Below, piece by piece: positions 49,178-57,993 of a stretch of 64,000 nt of DNA. The stretch is from Gammaproteobacteria bacterium. GTDB lineage: Bacteria > Pseudomonadota > Gammaproteobacteria > Steroidobacterales > GCA-2729495. The notes beneath the pieces are model-generated. The model was not told the origin of the DNA, ran no database searches, and saw nothing but the letters and a program-made list of their open reading frames with translations. Numbering within the stretch: position 1 is the first letter of the stretch; each line of letters starts with the position of its first letter. A program made the translations under genes and the position numbers. The DNA is taken from NCBI GenBank assembly GCA_030426355.1, contig JAUHYQ010000004.1, forward strand, positions 409,311 to 473,310, given 5' to 3'.

Positions 49178-50059
49178 CTACTGACTGGCGCGCACCTGGG
49201 CTTCGACTTCCGCTGCGAAGTCTTCCTTTTTCTTTTCGATCCCTTCACCCACTTCAATGCGCACGAAGCTCGCTACCGTCGCGCCGGACTGCTTGAGCAA
49301 CTTGCCAACTGTCTGGTCGGGATCTTTAACGAAAGCCTGCCCCACCAGTGTGATCTCGGCAAGGTATTTGCGCATGCGACCAACGATCATCTTTTCCACG
49401 ATCTCCGGCGGCTTGCCTTCCTGCAAGGCCTGCTCCGTCAGAAAGTTCTTTTCTTTCTCGAGCTGCTCGGCGGGGACGCCGTCTTCGTCCACACATACGG
49501 GAGCGGCAGCGGCTACATGCATTGCCAGATCTTTACCCAAATCATCGCTGCCGCCGACCAAATCCACGACTGCGCCAATTCGGCTGCCATGAATATACTG
49601 GGCGATCTGCCCGGTGGCATGCACAATTTCGACGCGACGAACGCCGATGTTTTCGCCGATTTTAGCGATCAGCTCGTTGCGCGCTTCTTCCAGCGTGCCA
49701 CCGCCTGGCAAGTTCGAGCTCATCAGGCTTTCAACGCTATCGGGCTGTTCTGCCAGCGCCAGCTGCACTGCCGATTCAGCAAATGCGAGAAAGTTTTCAT
49801 CCTTGGCCACAAAATCAGTCTCACAATTGACTTCAAGCATGGCCACTGTCTTGCCGGACGCATCGGTCGCAATTTGAACGCACCCTTCCGCTGCGACTCG
49901 CCCGGCCTTCTTCGCCGCACTGGCCTGACCTTTCTTGCGCAACAATTCCGCAGCTGCCTCGGCATCTCCGTTTGTCTCTACCAGCGCCTTCTTGCAGTCC
50001 ATCATGCCGGCGCCGGTCCGCTCGCGCAGCTCCTTAACCAAACTCGCTGTAATCGCCAT
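49178..50059 (-). CDS. tsf: Elongation factor Ts
   Basis: GDP-exchange factor for EF-Tu. It has 293 residues. Both EF-Ts signatures are present, LRERTGAGMMDCKKAL near the start and EVNCETDFVAKDENF around 80. The UBA-like N-terminal domain and the dimerisation region follow. The ATG shares one base with the rpsB stop (TAATG), so the two are coupled. Confidence 0.97.
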   Translation of the reverse strand: MAITASLVKELRERTGAGMMDCKKALVETNGDAEAAAELLRKKGQASAAKKAGRVAAEGCVQIATDASGKTVAMLEVNCETDFVAKDENFLAFAESAVQLALAEQPDSVESLMSSNLPGGGTLEEARNELIAKIGENIGVRRVEIVHATGQIAQYIHGSRIGAVVDLVGGSDDLGKDLAMHVAAAAPVCVDEDGVPAEQLEKEKNFLTEQALQEGKPPEIVEKMIVGRMRKYLAEITLVGQAFVKDPDQTVGKLLKQSGATVASFVRIEVGEGIEKKKEDFAAEVEAQVRASQ

Positions 50060-50964
50060 TATTCTTCGCCCTTATCGCTATCTGCCGCGGCCTCGGGTGC
50101 CACATCCTGTTCTGCCGCAGGCTTGGCATCATCACTGGCAGCTTCGGCCTTCTTGTTGACGGGCTTTTTGGCCGCTGTTTTCTTACTGGCAGTCTTCTTG
50201 GCTGCGCGCTTGCGGGCCGGTTGTCTAGGCTGACCGTCATCCAGTTCAACGAATTCATCATCGCCAGCCGGTATGGCCGGAATGGATGACTTACCGTCCA
50301 GCACCGCGTCGGCTATGCCGTCGCAATACAGCGAAGCCGCCCGCATGGCATCATCATTGCCGGGGATAACGTAGTCCACCATCGCCGGCGAACAGTTCGT
50401 ATCGACAACTGCTACAACGGGAATGCCTAACTTGCGAGCTTCGGCAACGGCGATCTTTTCATGATTCACGTCGATGACGAACATTACGTCGGGCAGCGAC
50501 CGCATGTGTTTTATGCCGCCAAGGCTGCGCTCAAGCTTTTCCTGCTCGCGGCTAAGATTAAGGATTTCTTTCTTGGTGAGACGTTCGTAACCACTCTCAT
50601 CCGCCATCGCCTCAAGAACTTCAAGGCGCTTGATCGATTGCTTGATGGTTTTGAAATTTGTCAGCATGCCGCCGAGCCAACGATAACTGACGTGGGGCAT
50701 ATTGCAGCGGGCAGCAGCGTCACGAATCGCTTCCCGGGCAGATCGCTTGGTGCCAACAAATAACACTGTACCGTTGTCACTTGCGACATTCTTGACAAAG
50801 CCCAGCGCTTCTTCAAACAACGGCACTGTGCGTTCAAGATTGATAATATGGATATTGTTTCGCTGGCCAAAAATGTACTGAGCCATTTTCGGGTTCCAAT
50901 ATCGGGTCTGATGCCCGAAGTGCACGCCTGCCTCCAGCATCTGGCGCATTGATACTTCTGCCAT
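50059..50964 (-). CDS. rpsB: 30S ribosomal protein S2 with a charged C-terminal extension
   Basis: Small-subunit protein needed for S1 binding and translation initiation. From ATG 50964 it has 301 residues against about 241 in E. coli. The S2 core covers 1-241 ([19 protein letters not shown] and [16 protein letters not shown]). Residues 242-301 are an extension with a Lys/Arg/Ala-rich part (247-272) and then an acidic Ala/Glu/Asp part. GGAGC lies about 9 bases before the start. The frame is open to 51018, but that adds non-family sequence. Confidence 0.97.
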   Translation of the reverse strand: MAEVSMRQMLEAGVHFGHQTRYWNPKMAQYIFGQRNNIHIINLERTVPLFEEALGFVKNVASDNGTVLFVGTKRSAREAIRDAAARCNMPHVSYRWLGGMLTNFKTIKQSIKRLEVLEAMADESGYERLTKKEILNLSREQEKLERSLGGIKHMRSLPDVMFVIDVNHEKIAVAEARKLGIPVVAVVDTNCSPAMVDYVIPGNDDAMRAASLYCDGIADAVLDGKSSIPAIPAGDDEFVELDDGQPRQPARKRAAKKTASKKTAAKKPVNKKAEAASDDAKPAAEQDVAPEAAADSDKGEE

Positions 50965-51069
50965 GTTGTAGCTCCTATAAGGGTTTGGCTTCCATGGGCC
51001 CCATGCGACGACCATCAACCATTGCGTTTAGCGATGTACTGACGGCACCCCATCGCACGTGTCGACCAC

Positions 51070-51110
51070 ATGTGTGGATTGCTTAAAATGCGCGCGCTTT
51101 ATACCATATG
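51070..51110. promoter_or_regulatory. Likely divergent promoter region of rpsB and map
   Basis: Positions 50965-51183 separate the divergent rpsB and map genes, so promoters for both must lie here or nearby. On the plus strand TTGCTT (51079-51084) is followed by 15 bases and TATACC (51100-51105), a weak sigma-70 pattern with a short spacer. The minus strand has only a poor match (TTCATA, 18 bases, TTTTAA). No terminator or other feature is visible in the gap. Confidence 0.25.
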
Positions 51111-51183
51111 AACCCTTCAGCAACAACGCTGACCCGTGCAGGTGCCGTCGGCGGAACCCGCTGATCAGTCAGGAATACAGCGG

Positions 51184-51951
51184 ATGGGCATCACTCTAAA
51201 AACCAAAGAAGAACAAGCGCTTATGCGCATATCCGGGCGGCTGACTGCAGACGTGCTGGACATGATCGGTGCGCACGTGCGGCCGGGCATCACGACGGAT
51301 GAACTGGACCGGATCTGCCACAACTACATTGTGGACGAACAGCAGGCTATCCCCGCCCCGCTTAACTATCGGGGCTTTCCCAAGTCAATATGCACCTCAG
51401 TAAACCAAGTGGTTTGCCATGGAATTCCTGGCGACAAGGTATTGCGTGACGGCGACATGGTTAATATTGACATTACCGTGATTAAGAACGGCTATCACGG
51501 CGACAGCAGCCGAATGTTCGCAGTGGGCGCGCCGCCCCCGCATGCAGAAAAGCTTGCCCGCATTACCCGGGAGGCAATGTGGCTAGGCATCCAGCAGGTT
51601 CGACCGGGCGCGCATCTAGGTGATATCGGCCACGCAATTCAGGTTTTCGCCGAACAAAACCGTTATTCGGTGGTAAGGGAATACTGCGGCCATGGTATCG
51701 GGCGAGTGTTTCATGAAGATCCGCAGGTGCTCCACTACGGCACCCCGGGCACAGGCGTTGAACTGCAGGAAGGCATGATTTTCACCGTCGAACCCATGCT
51801 TAATGCGGGTAAAAGGCACGTCAAACTGATGAAGGACGGCTGGACGGTAGTCACCAAAGATCGCTCACTATCGGCGCAGTGGGAGCACACCGTGCTCGTG
51901 ACGGCAAGCGGCTACGAAGTGCTGACGCTGGGCGCAGCAGAGCGGCAATGA
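51184..51951 (+). CDS. map: Methionine aminopeptidase type I
   Basis: Removes the initiator methionine from nascent proteins. It has 255 residues from ATG 51184. The metal ligands are visible: D96 (NIDIT), D107 (GDSSR), the His of YCGHGIGRVFHEDP, Glu in TVEPM and Glu in WEHT. H79 in VVCHGIPGD is the substrate-binding histidine. The frame can be extended back to 51136, but MGITLKTKEE fits the family. Confidence 0.97.
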   Translation: MGITLKTKEEQALMRISGRLTADVLDMIGAHVRPGITTDELDRICHNYIVDEQQAIPAPLNYRGFPKSICTSVNQVVCHGIPGDKVLRDGDMVNIDITVIKNGYHGDSSRMFAVGAPPPHAEKLARITREAMWLGIQQVRPGAHLGDIGHAIQVFAEQNRYSVVREYCGHGIGRVFHEDPQVLHYGTPGTGVELQEGMIFTVEPMLNAGKRHVKLMKDGWTVVTKDRSLSAQWEHTVLVTASGYEVLTLGAAERQ

Positions 51952-54671
51952 GCTTGCTATCGCCACAGTCAGGCATCGAAAAGCAAAGGTCCGTCACCCC
52001 TGAAAACGTTTCGCTTCCTAATAATAAGGGCCTCGACTGGGAAGCCATAGACCGCTACCTCCGGCAAGACACGAGCGATAAACTGCACCTCTGGCGCGAC
52101 GTATTACAGGCGGCCGGCGAGAGCCTCAAACAACAATTTCTGGCGAATCGGCCGATTGAGCAACTGGTCAGTGATCGTGCCAGTCTGGTAGACCGCGTGA
52201 TTGTGCGCAGCTGGGCGCATTTTCGTGGCCGTAAGGAGGCCTCAATGGCCCTAATAGCGGTGGGCGGTTACGGACGCGGTGAATTGCACCCCCACTCTGA
52301 TATTGATCTGCTGCTGCTGACCAAAAGCAGCGCACGCAAATCGGGCGACACCATCGCGCTGTTTCTGGCTTTTCTCTGGGACCTTGGTCTGGAGGTCGGC
52401 CACAGCACTCGCAGCGTTGCGGAGTGCCGTGAAGCCTGCAAGCACGACCTGACCGTAGCCACCAACCTGATGGAATCGCGTTTACTGGATGGCCCGGAAA
52501 AACTGTACGAAAAAATGTGTGCAGCCATTTCGCCGCCCAAAATTTGGCCGTCACGGGCTTTTTTTGAAGCCAAGCTAAAAGAGCAGCAACAACGCCATCG
52601 CAGCTACGACGACACCGCATACAACCTCGAGCCGAACGTAAAGGGCAGCCCCGGCGGTCTGAGGGATATACAAATCATTGCCTGGGTCACACGTCGCCAC
52701 TTTGGCGCATCCGATTTCTCGAGTCTGGTGGATGAAGGTTTCCTTACAGAGGCACAGTTGCGGATTTTGCGTGAGGGACGAAAGTTTCTTTGGCGCATAA
52801 GATTTGCCCTGCACATTTTGACCGGTCGGCGCGAAGATAGGCTGCTGTTTGACCACCAAATGCGCATTGCCGAAATGTTCGGCTATGAAGATGCAGCATA
52901 CACGTTGGCTGTAGAGCAGCTGATGCAGCGCTACTACCGCACCGTGATGGATATCAGTCGGGTGAACGAAATGCTGTTGCAGTTGTTTCAGGAAGCCATT
53001 CTGATGAATCCGGATGCGGAACCGGACCCGGTCAACGACTACTTTTCGATAAAAAACGGCTTTCTGCAGATATCCAGTGACGATGTTTTTCAGGATCATC
53101 CGGCCGCTTTGCTGGAAATGTTCCTGATACTGCAACAACGGCCTGAGCTTAAGGGCGTGAGCGCGAACACAATCGCGCTGGCGCGACGAAACCTGCACCT
53201 CGTTGATGATGAGTTTCGCAGCAACCCGCGGCATCATCGCCTGTTCCTGCAAATACTCGAAGCACCGACTGGCGTAACGCATGAGCTGCGCCGCATGAAT
53301 GCTTACGGTGTGCTCGGGCAATACATACCCAGTTTCGGGCGCATCGTCGGCTTGATGCAATACGATCTGTTCCATGCGTATACGGTGGATGCCCATACAC
53401 TGTTCGTGGTCAGCAATTTGCGGCGCTTTGCCCTGAGCCGATTCGATCATGAGTTCCCGCTCTGCAGCGAAATCATGCAAAGTATAGAGAAGCCCTTGAT
53501 TGCCTATCTGGCGGGGTTATTTCACGACATCGCCAAAGGTCGTGGTGGTGACCATTCTGAGTTGGGGGCTGTCACCGCAGAGTCCTTCTGCCTTGAACAC
53601 GGCATGAGTCAATATGACTCGAGGCTAGTGGCATGGCTGGTACGTAATCACCTGCAGTTGTCACTGACCGCGCAAAAGAAGGACATTAACGACGTCGAAG
53701 TAATTCGCGAGTTTGCACAGCGAATCGGTGACGAAACTCATCTTGATTACCTGTATCTGTTAACCGTGGCCGATGTGCGCGGCACCAACCCGAAACTATG
53801 GAACGATTGGAAGGCACAATTGTTCGAGGAAACATACCGCCTGACTAAACGCGCACTTCGTCAGGGGCTGGAAACGCCGGTAGAAAAAGAGGTGTTACTT
53901 GCCGAGAAACGTGAAGCCTGCCTGCAACTGCTGCAAATGGATGCGGTACAGACAGAGAATGTGCTGCAGCTATGGGACTCGTTCGGTGATGAGTATCTGT
54001 TGAGTTGTCGCCCTGAAGAAATCGCGTGGCACGCAAAACTGCTCGGCGACGAACAAAACCCCGACGATGCAATTCTGGTTGATATTCAGGACCAATCGTC
54101 GCTAGCCGGCAATGCCGTTCTGATTTACGCCCCGCAAGACCAGTTCACTTTTGCTATAGCCACGGCGGTCATCGATGAATTCGGACTATCCCTGACTGAT
54201 GCCCGAATTATTCAACTTGAGAACAATCACAGTCTGTCGATATACACTATTCACGAGAGTGACGGGCAGCCGATCACTGAGGATGCACGACGCGACAAAA
54301 TACGTCAGCGACTCAGCAAGGCAGTGCGTGGCGGCGAAGACAGCAGAACGCTGGTTACGCGAAAAGCGCCGCGGCAGGTCAGAATGTTCAGCACTCCCAG
54401 TAAAGTCAGCTTTGCCAGCGATACGGTGCGCGGACGCACCGTGATGGAGATTGTCACCGGAGATCGTCCGGGGCTGGCTGCCCAGATAGGTCGCGTTCTG
54501 CGCGGCCAGCATGCGCTCATTCGGATGGCTAAGCTGGTTACTGTAGGGGAACGCGCCGAAGACGTGTTCTATATAACAAACAACGAGCAAATGCCTTTGA
54601 CCGCCGAGCAGGAGGACGAACTGCGCATTGCCCTGCTTAATACCATTGATGACTCTAACGAGGGCGTGTGA
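51948..54671 (+). CDS. glnD: [Protein-PII] uridylyltransferase/uridylyl-removing enzyme GlnD
   Basis: Bifunctional nitrogen sensor that uridylylates PII when glutamine is low and removes UMP when it is high. It has 907 residues from ATG 51948, which overlaps the map stop (ATGA). The nucleotidyltransferase motif is GGYGRGELHPHSDIDLLLL around 100. The HD domain contains LFHDIAKGRGGDHSELG around 510. Two ACT domains lie at the C-terminus (AIATAVIDEFGLSLTDARI and VMEIVTGDRPGLAAQIGR). Confidence 0.97.
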   Translation: MSLLSPQSGIEKQRSVTPENVSLPNNKGLDWEAIDRYLRQDTSDKLHLWRDVLQAAGESLKQQFLANRPIEQLVSDRASLVDRVIVRSWAHFRGRKEASMALIAVGGYGRGELHPHSDIDLLLLTKSSARKSGDTIALFLAFLWDLGLEVGHSTRSVAECREACKHDLTVATNLMESRLLDGPEKLYEKMCAAISPPKIWPSRAFFEAKLKEQQQRHRSYDDTAYNLEPNVKGSPGGLRDIQIIAWVTRRHFGASDFSSLVDEGFLTEAQLRILREGRKFLWRIRFALHILTGRREDRLLFDHQMRIAEMFGYEDAAYTLAVEQLMQRYYRTVMDISRVNEMLLQLFQEAILMNPDAEPDPVNDYFSIKNGFLQISSDDVFQDHPAALLEMFLILQQRPELKGVSANTIALARRNLHLVDDEFRSNPRHHRLFLQILEAPTGVTHELRRMNAYGVLGQYIPSFGRIVGLMQYDLFHAYTVDAHTLFVVSNLRRFALSRFDHEFPLCSEIMQSIEKPLIAYLAGLFHDIAKGRGGDHSELGAVTAESFCLEHGMSQYDSRLVAWLVRNHLQLSLTAQKKDINDVEVIREFAQRIGDETHLDYLYLLTVADVRGTNPKLWNDWKAQLFEETYRLTKRALRQGLETPVEKEVLLAEKREACLQLLQMDAVQTENVLQLWDSFGDEYLLSCRPEEIAWHAKLLGDEQNPDDAILVDIQDQSSLAGNAVLIYAPQDQFTFAIATAVIDEFGLSLTDARIIQLENNHSLSIYTIHESDGQPITEDARRDKIRQRLSKAVRGGEDSRTLVTRKAPRQVRMFSTPSKVSFASDTVRGRTVMEIVTGDRPGLAAQIGRVLRGQHALIRMAKLVTVGERAEDVFYITNNEQMPLTAEQEDELRIALLNTIDDSNEGV

Positions 54672-54719
54672 CGTCCACTACCAACACAACTCAATCTGCA
54701 AAACTGGAATACCTGACCC

Positions 54720-55541
54720 ATGGAAAAACTCAAAGCCCTCATCGAAGATAGTTTCGATAACCGCGACAAACTGGACCTCAGTAAACCTGCGCCCGAGTTA
54801 CGCGCAGCCATAGCTGACAGCATTAGCCTGCTGGATAGCGGCAAGGCCAGGGTGGCAGAAAAAACAGCTGATGGCTGGCAAGTGAACCAGTGGCTCAAAA
54901 AAGCAGTTTTGCTGTCGTTTGCCACGGAACCCAACAAACGGATTGATGCCGGGCATACTTCATATTACGACAAGGTGCCGCTTAAGTTTGCCGGCTGGTC
55001 GGAAGACCAATTCGCGGCGGCGGGCGTGCGGGTGGTGCCGGATGCCGGCGTGCGTCGCGGTGCCTACATTGCCCGCAATGTGGTCCTGATGCCCTCGTAC
55101 GTCAATATCGGCGCCTATGTCGATAGCGGCACGCTGGTTGATACCTGGGCGACCGTCGGGAGTTGCGCACAGATCGGCAAAAACGTGCATCTTTCCGGCG
55201 GAGCTGGAATTGGCGGTGTGCTGGAACCGCTGCAGGCCAACCCGACGATTATCGAGGACAACTGTTTTATTGGTGCCCGCTCAGAAGTTGTCGAAGGCGT
55301 GATCGTGGAAGAAGGGGCGGTCATATCCATGGGCGTCTATATCGGACAAAGCACGCGTATCTACGATCGAGAGAACGACAAAGTGCTTTATGGGCGCGTA
55401 CCCGCAGGGTCCGTGGTTGTGCCGGGCACCCTGCCCTCCAGCAAAGGCAACTGCAACCTTTATGCAGCAATCATCGTCAAGCGCGTGGATGCCAAGACAC
55501 GCGCCAAAACCAGTATCAACGATTTATTGCGGGCAGATTGA
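54720..55541 (+). CDS. dapD: 2,3,4,5-tetrahydropyridine-2,6-dicarboxylate N-succinyltransferase DapD
   Basis: Succinylase step of lysine and diaminopimelate synthesis. It has 273 residues. The N-terminal helical domain ([19 protein letters not shown]) and a left-handed beta-helix of hexapeptide repeats ([36 protein letters not shown]) are visible. It follows glnD by 48 bases and precedes dapE. The dapC aminotransferase gene often found between glnD and dapD is not here. Confidence 0.97.
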   Translation: MEKLKALIEDSFDNRDKLDLSKPAPELRAAIADSISLLDSGKARVAEKTADGWQVNQWLKKAVLLSFATEPNKRIDAGHTSYYDKVPLKFAGWSEDQFAAAGVRVVPDAGVRRGAYIARNVVLMPSYVNIGAYVDSGTLVDTWATVGSCAQIGKNVHLSGGAGIGGVLEPLQANPTIIEDNCFIGARSEVVEGVIVEEGAVISMGVYIGQSTRIYDRENDKVLYGRVPAGSVVVPGTLPSSKGNCNLYAAIIVKRVDAKTRAKTSINDLLRAD

Positions 55542-55616
55542 TTTCTTACCGTTAATTGAGTCTATAGCAGCGGTTGCAGTCGGGTATCATGAGCGAGGTT
55601 GAGAAGAGCTGTACTG

Positions 55617-56753
55617 ATGACGTCAACGCTTGAATTTGCGAAACAACTAATCGCCCGTCCGTCGGTAACGCCGGACGATTGCGGCTGTCAGCAGCTCATG
55701 GCAGACCGGCTAGCGGATGCCGGCTTTACGATTGAACACATGCGCCGCGGCCTGGTTGAAAACTTATGGGCCAAACACGGCTCGGGGGGGCCGGTTCTGT
55801 GCTTTGCCGGTCACACCGATGTTGTGCCACCCGGGCCCGACGAGGATTGGCAAAGCGACCCGTTTAAGCCTGAAATCCGGGACGGCAAGCTGTTCGGCAG
55901 GGGCGCCGCCGACATGAAATCGGCGCTTGCCGCAATGACAGACGCAGCAGTCGAGTTTGTAGCGCATTACCCCCATCACCCCGGAACCCTTGCCTTTCTG
56001 ATCACCAGCGATGAAGAGGGTCCGGCGCAGGACGGCACAAAAGCCATTATTCGCGAGCTGGCGGCACGAGGCGAAAAGATTGACTGGTGCATCATTGGCG
56101 AACCCTCTAGCACGAACGAACTCGGTGACACGATCAAGGTTGGGCGGCGCGGTTCGCTGAGTGGCATGCTGCGCGTGCACGGAGTGCAGGGTCATGTCGC
56201 GTATCCGCACCTCGCCGACAATCCGGTGGAGCGTTTCGCGCCGGTGCTGGCCGATCTCTACTCGCGAAAACTGGATGACGGTAACGCATTTTTCCCGCCC
56301 TCCAGCTTTCAGGTTGTGCAGTTGGAGAGCGGCACAGGCTTTCCCAATGTCACCCCCGGTGAGTTGTACACGCGTTTCAATTTTCGCTATTCGACCGAGT
56401 GGACTCACGAAAGCATTAAGGCACATGTCGCCGAAATACTCGATGGCCACAACCTTAACTACACGCTGGAATGGCACCTGTCCGGGGAACCCTTCCTCAC
56501 GGAAGGCGGGCGTCTGATTCCTGCTGTACAAAAAGTTGTCAACAGCGTCACCGGCCTCGATCCTGAATTATCCACCAGCGGCGGAACGTCAGACGGACGA
56601 TTTATTTCACCGGCCGGGGCCGAAGTGGTGGAAGTTGGCGCAGTAAATGCAACCATCCATAAATATAACGAAGAAATCGAGGTAGCCGACATAGACCGCA
56701 TGCGCGACATCTACAGCGGCATATTACGCGAACTGCTGGTGGACGGAAATTAG
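55617..56753 (+). CDS. dapE: Succinyl-diaminopimelate desuccinylase DapE
   Basis: Di-zinc M20 peptidase-like enzyme that removes succinate to give LL-diaminopimelate. It has 378 residues from ATG 55617. The zinc ligands are H66 in FAGHTDVVPPG, D99 in GRGAADMKS, and the glutamates in TSDEEGPAQDG. The late motif TSGGTSDGRFI is present. A TTG at 55599 would add six residues. It converges with dsbB. Confidence 0.96.
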   Translation: MTSTLEFAKQLIARPSVTPDDCGCQQLMADRLADAGFTIEHMRRGLVENLWAKHGSGGPVLCFAGHTDVVPPGPDEDWQSDPFKPEIRDGKLFGRGAADMKSALAAMTDAAVEFVAHYPHHPGTLAFLITSDEEGPAQDGTKAIIRELAARGEKIDWCIIGEPSSTNELGDTIKVGRRGSLSGMLRVHGVQGHVAYPHLADNPVERFAPVLADLYSRKLDDGNAFFPPSSFQVVQLESGTGFPNVTPGELYTRFNFRYSTEWTHESIKAHVAEILDGHNLNYTLEWHLSGEPFLTEGGRLIPAVQKVVNSVTGLDPELSTSGGTSDGRFISPAGAEVVEVGAVNATIHKYNEEIEVADIDRMRDIYSGILRELLVDGN

Positions 56754-56781
56754 CCTCGCGCCATAGTTACCCGTTAACAAA

Positions 56782-57273
56782 TCAGCGACGCAGATTGTTC
56801 AGTACACCTGCTACGGTGAGAATTGTAACTGCAATAAGCACCCAGGCCGGCATGGTCAGGCCCAGCAGCGACCAGTCTACGCTGGCGCACTCGCCCGATC
56901 CGGTCAACACCATGTCCAGCACCTCAAGCACAGGAAATGCCTCGAGCATAAAATCGAGCCCCGGACCGCAGGCCGGTACCTTTTCTGCCGGCAGGTTCTG
57001 CAGCCACACGTGCCTGCCGGCGACAAAGGCACCCGTTCCTCCGGCGATAAGAATCAGCAATGCATAAAGTCGCGACATACCCAGGCGCGCAGGATTGTGC
57101 AAAAAGGCCAGCAAAAAAATCAGGCCCAGGGCTATAACCGACAGGCGCTGGAAAATACACAACGGGCAGGGTGAGAGTAGCAACTGATACTGCGCATACA
57201 GTGCATATGCCATCAGGCCCGTGCAGGCAAGCAGGCCCGCTAAATTCATCATTCGTTTACTAATCATCGACAC
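56782..57273 (-). CDS. dsbB: Disulfide bond formation protein DsbB
   Basis: Inner-membrane protein that reoxidises DsbA and passes electrons to quinones. It has 163 residues from GTG 57273, or 161 from ATG 57267. Four transmembrane helices are visible. The first redox pair is C36 and C39 in SPCPLCIFQRL, and the second pair is C102 and C129 in the second periplasmic loop. The GTG directly follows the tsaB stop, so the two are probably co-transcribed. Confidence 0.94.
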   Translation of the reverse strand: MSMISKRMMNLAGLLACTGLMAYALYAQYQLLLSPCPLCIFQRLSVIALGLIFLLAFLHNPARLGMSRLYALLILIAGGTGAFVAGRHVWLQNLPAEKVPACGPGLDFMLEAFPVLEVLDMVLTGSGECASVDWSLLGLTMPAWVLIAVTILTVAGVLNNLRR

Positions 57274-57993
57274 TCACGTTCTCTGGTGGGTAACTTTATT
57301 GCGGACATAGTTAGGCAACGCCTCGTGAGGAGCCATCACTCTGCCCTGCCTGTGCAACTCCCGTGCTTCCACGGCAATCGCTGCCGCGCCCGGCCAGATA
57401 TCGGTGGCCACGCCCGAAATTCTATCCTTATTTTTTTCGAGCATCTGCGGGTAGACTGACCAACCGGGGCCCGCGGCCAATACGCGGCCCGAAAAGGCGG
57501 TGAGCGCAAAGGTAGCGGGGTCAACCAGCGCGTCCGCTACCAATGGAACAGCCAACCCGGCCGAATCGAATCGGTACAAACCAACATAGGCCTCGCCCAT
57601 GCGCGCGTCCAGACAAACGGCGATTGGCTCGGCACCGCGCGTACGACCCGCCTCGATGGCCACCGCCGCCAGGGTTGAGACAGCAACTACCGGCACTTGC
57701 AGTGTAAAACCGAGCGACTGGGCGGCAGAGGTCGCGACTCTGACCCCGGTAAAACTGCCGGGCCCGTTACCGAAAGCAACACAAGTTATGCAAGCTTGAA
57801 CCATATCCGCACGACTCAAAGCCTCTCGTATCGCCCCGAAAATCTGCCGCGAACTGTCCTTCTCAATACCTAACTTCACTGTAAACACATTCTCGCCATC
57901 GCTGACTGCAACCGATCCGTTCGCGGTTGCAGTTTCTATGGCGATACACCTAAATGCTGCGTCGCTAGCTGGTTGATTTGCGTAATTACCCAT
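57274..57993 (-). CDS. tsaB: tRNA threonylcarbamoyladenosine biosynthesis protein TsaB
   Basis: Partner of TsaD in making t6A37 in ANN-decoding tRNAs. It has 239 residues with the ASKHA-fold opening CIAIETATANGSVAVSDG, the conserved CVAFGNGPGSFTGVRVATSA, and LDARMGEAYVGLYRF. Its start overlaps the end of the helicase gene. The tsaB-yoaA pairing is also found in E. coli. Confidence 0.94.
   Translation of the reverse strand: MGNYANQPASDAAFRCIAIETATANGSVAVSDGENVFTVKLGIEKDSSRQIFGAIREALSRADMVQACITCVAFGNGPGSFTGVRVATSAAQSLGFTLQVPVVAVSTLAAVAIEAGRTRGAEPIAVCLDARMGEAYVGLYRFDSAGLAVPLVADALVDPATFALTAFSGRVLAAGPGWSVYPQMLEKNKDRISGVATDIWPGAAAIAVEARELHRQGRVMAPHEALPNYVRNKVTHQRT

Noticed and set aside
49127..50233. 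368-codon plus-strand ORF opposite tsf and rpsB
   Set aside because: Shadow of tsf and the alanine/lysine-rich rpsB tail, with a low-complexity Ala/Ser end and no family resemblance.
52575..53480. 301-codon minus-strand ORF inside glnD
   Set aside because: Antisense to the conserved GlnD core; no domain or promoter.
55764..56531. 255-codon minus-strand ORF inside dapE
   Set aside because: Antisense to intact dapE with all catalytic motifs on the plus strand.
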